Shown: positions 6,852 through 13,164 of the stretch, piece after piece
How the letters are laid out: the number at the start of each line of letters is the position of its first letter
Position numbering within the stretch: the first letter of the stretch is position 1
Origin: Actinomycetes bacterium
GTDB taxonomy: Bacteria > Actinomycetota > Actinomycetes > Propionibacteriales > Nocardioidaceae
Direction of reading: 5' to 3'
Length of the DNA: 13,243 nucleotides
Assembly: GCA_023417775.1 (NCBI GenBank)
Contig: JAEZEJ010000012.1
Coordinates: forward strand, 1 to 13,243
Program-made: the position numbers and the translations under genes
Notes under the pieces: model-generated
Seen by the model: the letters and a program-made list of their open reading frames with translations, nothing else
The model's database searches: none
Told to the model about the DNA's origin: nothing

Positions 6852-7855
6852 CACTGCGTCCCGCCGAACTGCTCCATGATCTGCTCGTACTGGTCCTGCA
6901 CCTCGCTCATCGCCGCGGAGCTGTCGTCGATGTCGAGATAGGAGACGGGGAAGCCGATCTTGGCCATCTGGTCGCCGAAGTCGCCCTTGGTCGCCGTCTC
7001 GAGCGCCTCGCTGAGCTTCTCCGCCACGTCATCGTCGATGCCGGCCGGCGCGAGCATGACGAGCTGCGCCTTCGGGATGAGATCGGTGGGCACGTCGATG
7101 GAGGCGAGGGTCTCGGCATCCTCGGCCCCCTCGGCGGGCTCGTCGCCCATCGTGCCCGCGATGACGAGCTTTCCGGCATCGACGAAGCCCTGCGCCACCG
7201 GCACGGTGGTCATCGCGAGCTCCACCTGCCCCGAGGCGACGGCCTTGTTGATCTCGGCGCCGCCGCCGGTGATCGGCACCGGCACGATGTCGATATCCGC
7301 GGCCAGAGCGAAGGCCTGGGCCGTGAGGTCATTGGAGCCGCCGGTGCCCGGATGGGCGATCCGGATCGTGCCGGGATTCTCCTTGGCCGCGTCGACGATA
7401 TCGCCGAGCGACTGGTAGGGGCTGTCCGCCGAGGCCACGATCACGAAGCGCGAGGGTGCGACGCCCCAGGTCTCGACATCATCGGGTCCGTAGGGCAGGT
7501 CCTTATTGATGATGGGCTGCAGGACGATATTCGAATCGGTCGCGACCCCGATCGAGTAGCCGTCCGCCTTGGCCTTCGCGACCTCCCCGACGCCGATGGC
7601 GCCACCGCCGCCCTCCTTGTTGACCACCACGACGGAGGTGTCGAGCTCCTGTTCCAGTGCGGTCGCCAGCAGCCGGCCGGCCGTGTCGGTGCCACCGCCC
7701 GGCGCGTAGGGGATCGTCAGCGTGATCGACTTGGTCGGATAGTCGCTCTCGGAGCCGCCGCCGCTGGTGGCGCAGGCCGCGAGGGCCAGGGAGCCGAGCG
7801 TGAGGGCCGAGCCGAGGGCGATGCCGCGACGCACGCGGCGCAGGGATGAGGTCAT
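6851..7855 (-). CDS. tctC: TctC/Bug family extracytoplasmic solute-binding lipoprotein
   Basis: 334 residues. The N-terminus MTSSLRRVRRGIALGSALTLGSLALAAC is a lipoprotein signal peptide: basic start, hydrophobic core, lipobox LAAC with C28 as the lipidated cysteine. The mature protein would be anchored to the outer face of the membrane after a Ser/Gly linker. Family motifs are YPTKSITLTIPYAPGGGTD (39-57; APGGGTD forms a ligand loop), NKEGGGGAIG (79-88), DGYSIGVATDS (98-108) and HPGTGGSNDL (168-177). These proteins bind a carboxylate in a cleft through backbone and water contacts and hand it to TctAB. An AGGA lies about 9 nt before the ATG. The gene starts 27 nt after the stop of the NPD-like gene, the widest gap in the operon. 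The ligand cannot be assigned from these motifs. Confidence 0.94.
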   Translation of the reverse strand: MTSSLRRVRRGIALGSALTLGSLALAACATSGGGSESDYPTKSITLTIPYAPGGGTDTAGRLLATALEQELDTSVVVVNKEGGGGAIGVGEVAKAKADGYSIGVATDSNIVLQPIINKDLPYGPDDVETWGVAPSRFVIVASADSPYQSLGDIVDAAKENPGTIRIAHPGTGGSNDLTAQAFALAADIDIVPVPITGGGAEINKAVASGQVELAMTTVPVAQGFVDAGKLVIAGTMGDEPAEGAEDAETLASIDVPTDLIPKAQLVMLAPAGIDDDVAEKLSEALETATKGDFGDQMAKIGFPVSYLDIDDSSAAMSEVQDQYEQIMEQFGGTQ

Positions 7856-7882
7856 GTCGGTGATTCCTGTCGGTGAGGGGGA

Positions 7883-8968
7883 CTACTGGTCGATGCGCTG
7901 GAGTGCGGCGGTGGCGTCGTGCTCCAGTGAGTCGATGATCGAGCGGACATCGGTGAGCTCGTCGAAATAGGCGACGCTCTGGCCGGCCTCGGACTTCAGC
8001 AGCGGCTCGACGTGGTGACGTTCGACCGCGCCGAGGAAATCGCCGACGAGGATGTCCTGGAAGGGCATCTTCAGCGGCGTGGGCGCCTCGCGGGCCTCCC
8101 ATTCGTCCGTCCAGGCGGTCTTGATCTGGCGCAGCGTCTTGCCGCTGTCGGCCCGCGAGCGGATCGTGTCGGCCGAACCGGCCGCCTCGAGCTTGGCCCG
8201 GATCACCGGGTCCATGCCGTGCTCGCGGGTGAACAGCCAGGCGGTGCCCATCCAGACCCCCGCGCCGCCGAGGGCCAGCGCGGCGGCGATGTGCTCGCCA
8301 CCGGCGACACCGCCGGCCACGACCACCGGGACATCGCCCGCGAGGCGGACGATCTGCGGCACGAGGGCGAAGGTGCCGATATCGCCGGTGTGGGCGCCGG
8401 CCTCATAGCCCTGGGCGACGAGGATGTCGGCACCCGCCGCGAGCGCACGCTCGGCGTGCTTGGGCGCTCCCACGAGGCTGATGACGGTCTTGTCGTGTCT
8501 CTTGGCCTCGGCGACCTTCTCCGGCGGGGAGCCCACGCCCATGGCGAGGATCGCGACCGGGGAGGCGAGGATCTCGGCGAACTGCCGGTCGGCCATCTCC
8601 TCGGAGCGCACGAACCGCGAGCGGGTGCCGGGCAACCCGTCATCGGGCACGCCGTACTTGTCGCGCAGGCCGGTGACGAAGGCGCGGTGCTCGTCGGGGA
8701 TCGCGGCCTCCATCTGCGCACGGTCATCGGTCTCGGGCATGCCCTGGGGCAGCACCAGGTCGATGCCGAAGGGCCGCCCCTCGGCCTGCTCGGCGAGCCA
8801 GGCGAGACCGTCGCGGATCTCCTCGGGCGTGCTGCGCGTCGCGCCCCACACCCCGATGCCACCGGCCGCGGTGACCGCCGCGACGACCTCGAGGGAGTGG
8901 GAGAAGCCGAAGATCGGGACCCGGGCGCCGAGACGCTCGCAGATCGTGGTGTGGAGGGCTGGATGCAT
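7883..8968 (-). CDS. NPD / nitronate monooxygenase-like FMN flavoenzyme
   Basis: 361 residues from the ATG at 8968, chosen because AAGGAG lies 9 nt upstream. The ATG at 8974 (two codons longer) has only 3 nt spacing. The protein is a TIM barrel of the 2-nitropropane dioxygenase / nitronate monooxygenase / FabK superfamily. It shows an early AAGGIGVWG motif near residue 40, AQGYEAGAHTG at about 185-195 (family AQGxEAGGHxG), and the phosphate-binding block PVVVAGGVAGGEHIAAALALGGAGVWMGT at about 214-242. The class I nitronate monooxygenase catalytic His (in HKC..RHA) is not apparent; the matching region reads SLVGAPKHAERAL. The true reaction may therefore be another FMN-dependent oxidation or enoyl reduction. 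It is the first gene of the tct operon and divergent from the LysR pair. Confidence 0.8.
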   Translation of the reverse strand: MHPALHTTICERLGARVPIFGFSHSLEVVAAVTAAGGIGVWGATRSTPEEIRDGLAWLAEQAEGRPFGIDLVLPQGMPETDDRAQMEAAIPDEHRAFVTGLRDKYGVPDDGLPGTRSRFVRSEEMADRQFAEILASPVAILAMGVGSPPEKVAEAKRHDKTVISLVGAPKHAERALAAGADILVAQGYEAGAHTGDIGTFALVPQIVRLAGDVPVVVAGGVAGGEHIAAALALGGAGVWMGTAWLFTREHGMDPVIRAKLEAAGSADTIRSRADSGKTLRQIKTAWTDEWEAREAPTPLKMPFQDILVGDFLGAVERHHVEPLLKSEAGQSVAYFDELTDVRSIIDSLEHDATAALQRIDQ

Positions 8969-8977
8969 GGACATGGG

Positions 8978-8983
8978 CTCCTT
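8978..8983 (-). promoter_or_regulatory. Ribosome binding site AAGGAG that decides the NPD-like gene start
   Basis: On the minus strand AAGGAG is followed by CCC ATG TCC ATG. The first ATG (8974) is 3 nt away, too close for normal initiation. The second (8968) is 9 nt away. The second start is therefore preferred. Confidence 0.6.
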
Positions 8984-9038
8984 GGATGTGGGTGCTCCGA
9001 GTAGCGTCCATCACACTCGTCTAGGCTTCAATCTGTTA

Positions 9039-9051
9039 CTAGTGCCAGTAG
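9039..9051. promoter_or_regulatory. Near-perfect dyad, possible second operator
   Basis: CTAGTGCCAGTAG is symmetric about its central C except for one G/G pair. It lies next to the LysR-type box and over the candidate -35 elements of both divergent promoters. It could be a second half-site region for the regulator; chance is not excluded. Confidence 0.35.
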
Positions 9052-9053
9052 CG

Positions 9054-9068
9054 ATAAGTTCTTCTTAT
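9054..9068. promoter_or_regulatory. LysR-type regulator box (T-N11-A) overlapping the lysR -10 element
   Basis: ATAAG-TTCTT-CTTAT is a perfect 5-bp inverted repeat with a 5-nt spacer. T9055 and A9067 are separated by exactly 11 bases, the classical T-N11-A LysR-type binding pattern. It overlaps the TATAGT -10 box by three bases, so binding there would repress the regulator's own promoter and could act on the divergent tct operon from an upstream position. Such a site between a lysR gene and a divergent operon is where the family normally binds. Confidence 0.6.
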
Positions 9069-9084
9069 AGTGCGAGGAGGCACC

Positions 9085-9957
9085 GTGCACACCCGTCATC
9101 TCGAGTTCTTCCTGGCGGTGATCGCCCGCGGCACCTTCTCGGGGGCCGCCGCGGAGCTCGGGGTCTCCCAGCCCGCGCTCTCGCAGGCCATCGCGTCGCT
9201 GGAGGGGCAGGTCGGGACCTCGCTCTTCGTGCGCTCGCCCCACGGGGCTCGCCCGACGAGGGCGGGACGGGAGTTCGAGGTGCCCGCCCGTGCCGCGCTC
9301 GCGGCCCTGCGCGATGCCGCGGGTGCCGCTCGCCGAGCGGACCGGATCGAGAGCGGAGCCCTCGAGATCGCGTGCCACTCCACGCTCGCGATCGATCCCA
9401 CGGCCACCCTGGTCGGCCGCTTCCACCGGCGGTACGGGGATGTGACCGTGCGCATCAGGGATGTACCCGAACGCGACCTGACCGAGCGCGCGCTGTTCGA
9501 CCTCGGCGTCGACCTGGCGATCATCTTCGGCGAGCTCGCCGACCCGTCCATGACCACCGTGCCGCTCCCTCCGTTGGAGCTCGCCGCCGTGCTGCCCGCA
9601 CCGGCCGACCTCACCACGACCCTCGAGGAGGTCATCGCCCACGGCCTGGTCACCACCCCCGTCGACAGCGCATCGCGGATCTTCCTCTCCCGGCACCTGG
9701 AGTCGGCGGCGGTCGACGAGGCGGTCGCGGTCGAGGTCGAGTACACCGAGGCGATCCTGCCGCTGGTCATCAACGGCGCGGGCGCGGCGATCGTGCCCGC
9801 GCGGCATGCGGCGGCGGCCGCCTCCCTGCCCGGCCTGACCGTCTGCGAGCTGGTCCCCCGCGCCGAGCTGGACGTCGCGATCGCCGTGCCGACCGGCACG
9901 CCGACGGCAGCAGCTGCCGCGTTCATCGCCCTCGCGACCGACGGAGAGAGCCGATGA
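9085..9957 (+). CDS. LysR-family transcriptional regulator (first of two)
   Basis: 290 residues from the GTG at 9085 (MHTRHLEFFLAV), chosen because GAGGAG lies about 5 nt upstream and because this is where LysR proteins normally begin. An in-frame GTG at 9070 would add five residues and place the start inside the -10 box. A winged helix-turn-helix occupies residues about 3-62, with recognition helix VSQPALSQAIASLE at 27-40 and RPTRAGREF at 56-64. The rest is the two-lobed effector-binding domain, ending shortly after VELVPRAELDVAIAVP-like strands. It is divergent from the NPD-tctCBA-CoA-transferase-SDR operon and is the first candidate for its regulator, with the imported acid or its CoA ester as a plausible effector. 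Its stop overlaps the next lysR start by 4 nt. Confidence 0.93.
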   Translation: MHTRHLEFFLAVIARGTFSGAAAELGVSQPALSQAIASLEGQVGTSLFVRSPHGARPTRAGREFEVPARAALAALRDAAGAARRADRIESGALEIACHSTLAIDPTATLVGRFHRRYGDVTVRIRDVPERDLTERALFDLGVDLAIIFGELADPSMTTVPLPPLELAAVLPAPADLTTTLEEVIAHGLVTTPVDSASRIFLSRHLESAAVDEAVAVEVEYTEAILPLVINGAGAAIVPARHAAAAASLPGLTVCELVPRAELDVAIAVPTGTPTAAAAAFIALATDGESR

Positions 9958-10907
9958 GCGCGGTCGCGGGCGGCCTGCCCGAACGCCGCCACCTCGAGGC
10001 CTTCCTGGCCGTGGTCGACCACGGCGGCTTCACCGCCGCGGCCCACCGGCTCGGCAAGACGCCTTCGGCGGTCGCCCAGGCGCTGCGCCAGCTGGAGCGG
10101 GTCGTCGGGGCCGAGCTGTTCATCCGCTCGGCCCGCCCCTTCCGGCTCACCGCCGCGGGTCGCGCGGCCGAGCCGATCGCCCGCCGGGCGCTGCGGGATC
10201 TCGGCATGTTCTCCTCGGTGGCCTCCACCGACCCCGACACCCTCACCGGCCGGCTCACCATCTGCACCCTGTCCACGATGTCGGCGCAGCCGGTGGCCCA
10301 GCTCGTCGGCGCCTACCGGGCCCGCTATCGCGGCGTACGCGTGGACATCACCGCCCCGCACACCCACTCGGTCACCGAGGTGCTCGTCGCGGTCCGCACC
10401 CGTCACGCCGATATCGGCATCACGGAGTTCCCGGTGGAGACCCGCGGCCTACGGGCGATCGAGTTCGACCGGCAGGAGTTCGTCGCCGTGCTGCCGCCCG
10501 GTACCGGGCGGGAGGGACGCCCGATCACGGCGGCGGAATTCGCTGCCATCGGCATCCTCGTCGGGCCCTTCTTCAAGACCTCGACCGCCTATCCCCTGCT
10601 GGAGAGCGCCTTCCGGGGAATCTCCGATCACATCACCGCGATCGCCGATCACCGGCCGTCGCTCATCCACCTCGTCGCCGAGGGCGTCGGGGCGACCCTG
10701 GTCCACGGCCAGCAGGCCCTCGTCGCGCGCCAGCTCGGATGCGAGACCGTGCACTTCGAGCCCGCGCTGTACCGGCGGGCCGGGCTGGTCCATCCCGGCG
10801 AGGACCTCTCACCGACGGCCGCCGCCTTCGTCCGGCTGTGCCAGGAACCGCCGTTCCGCGCGGCCACCGCTCCACCGCCTGTCCGCCCGGGTCGCCCGCC
10901 GCGGTAG
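9954..10907 (+). CDS. LysR-family transcriptional regulator (second of two)
   Basis: 317 residues from the ATG at 9954, which overlaps the first lysR stop (ATGA) and has GGAGAG 5 nt upstream. The N-terminal winged helix-turn-helix covers residues about 11-70: RRHLEAFLAVVDHGGFTAAAHRLG, recognition helix KTPSAVAQALRQLE at 35-48, and RPFRLTAAGRAAEP. An effector-binding domain follows. KTPSAVAQ in place of the usual VSQPALSR suggests a different DNA preference from its neighbour. The C-terminus ends in a proline/arginine-rich tail (APPPVRPGRPPR). The final seven nucleotides, including the stop, belong to the left end of the 82-nt repeat, so the tail may have been altered by insertion of that element. 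Co-translation with the first LysR protein suggests joint action, possibly as a heteromer. Confidence 0.92.
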   Translation: MSAVAGGLPERRHLEAFLAVVDHGGFTAAAHRLGKTPSAVAQALRQLERVVGAELFIRSARPFRLTAAGRAAEPIARRALRDLGMFSSVASTDPDTLTGRLTICTLSTMSAQPVAQLVGAYRARYRGVRVDITAPHTHSVTEVLVAVRTRHADIGITEFPVETRGLRAIEFDRQEFVAVLPPGTGREGRPITAAEFAAIGILVGPFFKTSTAYPLLESAFRGISDHITAIADHRPSLIHLVAEGVGATLVHGQQALVARQLGCETVHFEPALYRRAGLVHPGEDLSPTAAAFVRLCQEPPFRAATAPPPVRPGRPPR

Positions 10908-10982
10908 ACCATCAACCTCATCGTCGCGTCGTCAGGTTGAGCAGCTACCTCTCCCCTCGACGAAAGGTCGATGAGGTACCGC
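10901..10982. repeat. 82-nt structured repeat element, copy B
   Basis: Same length as the element at 2080-2161 and identical at 54 of 82 positions in an ungapped hand alignment. Both begin GCGGTA, share ATCAACCTCATCG near the left end, and end GAGGTACCGC. The terminal inverted repeats (10901-10918 and 10965-10982) match at 14 of 18 positions here, against 20 of 20 in copy A. The middle unit AGGTTGAGCAGCTACC (10934-10949) and the right unit AGGTCGATGAGGTACC (10965-10980) are direct copies of the consensus AGGTTGATSAGGTACC; the left unit is inverted. It overlaps the stop codon of the second lysR gene (10905-10907). Confidence 0.8.
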
Positions 10983-11023
10983 CAGCGGGGTGCCGTTCAT
11001 CGCTCCTCGCGTACCGCTCATCG

Positions 11024-11039
11024 TGTGACGGCCGCCACA
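11024..11039. promoter_or_regulatory. CRP/GlxR-like binding site upstream of the second symporter operon
   Basis: TGTGA-CGGCCG-CCACA matches the cAMP-receptor-protein family pattern TGTGA-N6-TCACA at nine of ten arm positions. It is centred about 135 nt before the DUF485 start. GlxR, the actinobacterial CRP homologue, controls carbon-source uptake genes, so the site suits an acetate/monocarboxylate symporter operon. Assignment is by pattern only. Confidence 0.5.
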
Positions 11040-11082
11040 TAACGGTCTCGATCCGCCCTTGGTCGACCGGCTCCCGGAGGAT

Positions 11083-11113
11083 CTGGCACGTCGTCGCGGG
11101 CCGGTCCTACCGT
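11083..11113 (+). promoter_or_regulatory. Possible promoter for the second DUF485-symporter operon
   Basis: TACCGT (11108-11113) fits TAnnnT and CTGGCA (11083-11088) resembles a -35 with 19-nt spacing. Just downstream CCGT-CACATC-ACGG (11110-11123) is a small dyad. The leader would be about 45 nt and carries a strong AAGGGG before ATG 11166. Other hexamers in this 258-nt gap would serve nearly as well, so the call is weak. Confidence 0.25.
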
Positions 11114-11165
11114 CACATCACGGCGTAGCACCGTGCGCGCCGAGTCGATAGCCGAAGGGGGAGCC

Positions 11166-11504
11166 ATGGCCGAACCGATCTCACGCGAGACCCATGCCGC
11201 GTACGAACGTGTCCACGCGACCGCGGAGTTCGCCGAGCTCAAGAAGAACTACCGCAGCTTCGTGCTGCCGATGACCGTGGCCTTCATGGTCTGGTACCTG
11301 CTGTATGTCATCGCCTCGAACTGGATGCCCGGGTTCATGAACCTCCAGGTGTTCGGCACCGTCAACGTCGCGCTGCTGTTCGGACTGCTGCAGTTCGTCA
11401 CCACCTTCGGCATCGCCTGGTGGTATGCCCGGTACTCCGCCCGCAAGATGGACCCGCTCGCCGATGATCTGCGCGACGGCTTCGAGCAGGAGGTCGGCCA
11501 GTGA
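11166..11504 (+). CDS. DUF485 family small membrane protein, second copy
   Basis: 112 residues (MAEPISRETH), a typical DUF485 length. The ATG at 11166 is preceded by AAGGGGGAG; an in-frame GTG at 11133 lacks such a site. The conserved N-terminal pattern YERVHATAEFAELKKNYRSFVLPMT is present, followed by TM1 at about 33-52 and TM2 at about 63-88, with the family's PGFMNLQVFGTVNVALLFGLLQF stretch. The charged tail YARYSARKMDPLADDLR is the canonical DUF485 ending, which the first copy in this window lacks. It is presumed to be an accessory subunit or stability partner of the symporter encoded next; its stop overlaps that gene's GTG (GTGA). Confidence 0.92.
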   Translation: MAEPISRETHAAYERVHATAEFAELKKNYRSFVLPMTVAFMVWYLLYVIASNWMPGFMNLQVFGTVNVALLFGLLQFVTTFGIAWWYARYSARKMDPLADDLRDGFEQEVGQ

Positions 11505-13153
11505 TCCCCACCGATGCGCTCCTCGCCGCCAGTGAGGAATCGAATCAGGCCCTCACCGCCTCACTGTTCGGTCTCGTCGTGGTGCTCACCGTGGGCATCA
11601 CCTTCTGGGCGAGCCGCAACACCAAGACCGCCGCGGACTACTACGCCGGCGGGCGCTCCTTCTCCGGGCTCCAGAACGGCTTCGCGATCGGCGGCGACTA
11701 CATGTCGGCCGCCTCCTTCCTCGGCATCTCCGGGGCGATCGCACTGTCCGGCTACGACGGCTTCCTCTACTCCATCGGCTTCCTCGTGGCCTGGCTGGTC
11801 GCGCTGCTGCTGATCGCCGAGCTGCTCCGCAACTCCGGTCGCTTCACGATGGCCGATCAGCTCGCCTATCGCATGCGACAGCGGCCGATCCGCCAGGCCG
11901 CGGCGATCTCGACCGTCGTGGTCTCGATCTTCTACCTGCTCGCTCAGATGGTCGGCGCCGGCGCCCTCGTCTCACTGCTGCTCGGCGTGGACTCGCAGGC
12001 CGCCAAGAACATCACCATCGTGTCGGTCGGCGTGCTGATGATCTTCTATGTCGTCGTCGGCGGCATGAAGGGCACCACCTGGGTGCAGATCGTCAAGGCC
12101 GTCCTGCTGATGTTCGGCACCCTGCTGATCAGCATCCTGGTGCTCGCCAAGTTCGGCTTCAACCTCTCCGATCTGCTCGGCACGGCCGCCGAGGCCAGCG
12201 GCAAGGGGCAGGCCTTCCTCGAGCCCGGACTGAAGTACGGGGTCTCGACCACCAGCAAGATCGACTTCCTGTCCCTCGGCATCGCGCTCGTGCTCGGCAC
12301 GGCCGGCCTGCCGCACATCCTCGTGCGCTTCTACACGGTGCCCACCGCCAAACAGGCGCGCATCTCGGTGCTGTGGGCGATCGGCCTGATCGGCACCTTC
12401 TATCTGATGACCCTCGTCCTCGGCTTCGGTGCCGCGGCCCTGGTCACCGGCGATGCGAAGGATCAGATCGCCGCCTCGGGCGGCAACCTCGCCTCGCCGC
12501 TGCTGGCCGAGGCGATCGGCGGTGGTCCCGGCTCCCTGGGCGGCGCCGTGCTGCTGGCGCTCATCTCGGCGGTCGCCTTCGCGACGATCCTCGCGGTGGT
12601 CGCCGGGCTCACCCTCACATCCGCCTCCTCGGTGGCCCACGACCTGTACGCCAATGTGTGGCGCAAGGGCAAGGCGACGGAGAAGGACGAGGTCAAGGTG
12701 GCGCGGATCTCCGCGTTCATCATCGGCGGCGTCGCGATCGCCCTGGCCATCCCGGGACAGAGTCTCAACGTGGCCTTCCTCGTCGCCCTCGCTTTCGCGG
12801 TCGCGGCCTCGGCCAATCTCCCGGCCCTGCTGTACAACCTGTTCTGGAAGCGCTTCAACACCCGCGGGGCGCTCTGGAGCATCTACGGCGGCCTGGTCTC
12901 CGCGGTCGGCCTGGTGTTCTTCAGCCCGGTCGTGTCCGGCAAGGTCGATCCGGACACCGGTGCCAACCTCTCGCTGTTCCCCGCCGGCGTGGACTTCAGC
13001 TGGTTCCCGCTGGAGAACCCGGGCATCGTGTCCATCCCGCTCGGCTTCCTCCTGGGGTGGCTCGGCACCGTCACCTCCTCGGACAAGGGATCGATCGAGA
13101 GGTTCGCCGAGCTGGAGGTCCGGTCCCTCACGGGCGCCGGCGCGGAGAAGTGA
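11501..13153 (+). CDS. Cation acetate/monocarboxylate symporter, ActP/MctC-like (SSS family)
   Basis: 550 residues, close to E. coli ActP (549). It starts at a GTG overlapping the DUF485 stop, with AGGAGG 7 nt upstream. It is a polytopic inner-membrane protein with about 13 spans. Signatures are DYYAGGRSFSGLQNGFAIGGDYMSAASFLG at 46-75, GGMKGTTWVQIVKA at 187-200, GLPHILVRFYTVP at 269-281, and ISAVAFATILAVVAGLTLTSASSVAHDLYANV at 355-386, all typical of ActP/MctC. It should import acetate and related short acids such as pyruvate or propionate. At the TM8 Na2 position, where the first symporter has STSS, this one has AVVA (365-368), as I recall for ActP-type members, so its coupling ion or mechanism may differ. 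A CRP/GlxR-like site lies upstream and a hairpin follows the stop. Confidence 0.94.
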   Translation: MIPTDALLAASEESNQALTASLFGLVVVLTVGITFWASRNTKTAADYYAGGRSFSGLQNGFAIGGDYMSAASFLGISGAIALSGYDGFLYSIGFLVAWLVALLLIAELLRNSGRFTMADQLAYRMRQRPIRQAAAISTVVVSIFYLLAQMVGAGALVSLLLGVDSQAAKNITIVSVGVLMIFYVVVGGMKGTTWVQIVKAVLLMFGTLLISILVLAKFGFNLSDLLGTAAEASGKGQAFLEPGLKYGVSTTSKIDFLSLGIALVLGTAGLPHILVRFYTVPTAKQARISVLWAIGLIGTFYLMTLVLGFGAAALVTGDAKDQIAASGGNLASPLLAEAIGGGPGSLGGAVLLALISAVAFATILAVVAGLTLTSASSVAHDLYANVWRKGKATEKDEVKVARISAFIIGGVAIALAIPGQSLNVAFLVALAFAVAASANLPALLYNLFWKRFNTRGALWSIYGGLVSAVGLVFFSPVVSGKVDPDTGANLSLFPAGVDFSWFPLENPGIVSIPLGFLLGWLGTVTSSDKGSIERFAELEVRSLTGAGAEK

Positions 13154-13164
13154 GACTCCGGGGA

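Larger units (their letters stand above)
9018..9071. promoter_or_regulatory. Divergent promoter region between the tct operon and the lysR pair
   Basis: This AT-richer stretch stands out from its surroundings. On the + strand TATAGT (9066-9071) is a good -10 box for the lysR genes, with a weak -35 candidate GTGCCA (9042-9047) 18 nt upstream. Transcription from it would leave a very short leader before GTG 9085. On the - strand the best pair I can see for the tct operon is CTGGCA (9048-9043) and TAGACG (9023-9018) with 19-nt spacing, which is weak. If both are real the -35 boxes overlap, so one regulator could control both directions. Confidence 0.4.

Noticed and set aside
4831..7855. Naming the transporter as specific for citrate or tricarballylate.
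   Set aside because: The tct family name does not fix the substrate. The binding protein motifs are generic, and no citrate-specific enzyme or TctDE two-component system is present.
9070..9084. A GTG at 9070 as the start of the first LysR protein.
   Set aside because: It overlaps the candidate -10 box and has no upstream ribosome binding site; the GTG at 9085 has GAGGAG at correct spacing.
8424..9953. A very long + strand open frame that runs into the second lysR gene, suggesting an 827-residue fusion protein.
   Set aside because: It is antisense to the NPD-like gene and out of frame with the first lysR gene. High GC removes stops in such frames. A good ribosome binding site and a normal LysR N-terminus mark ATG 9954 as the start.
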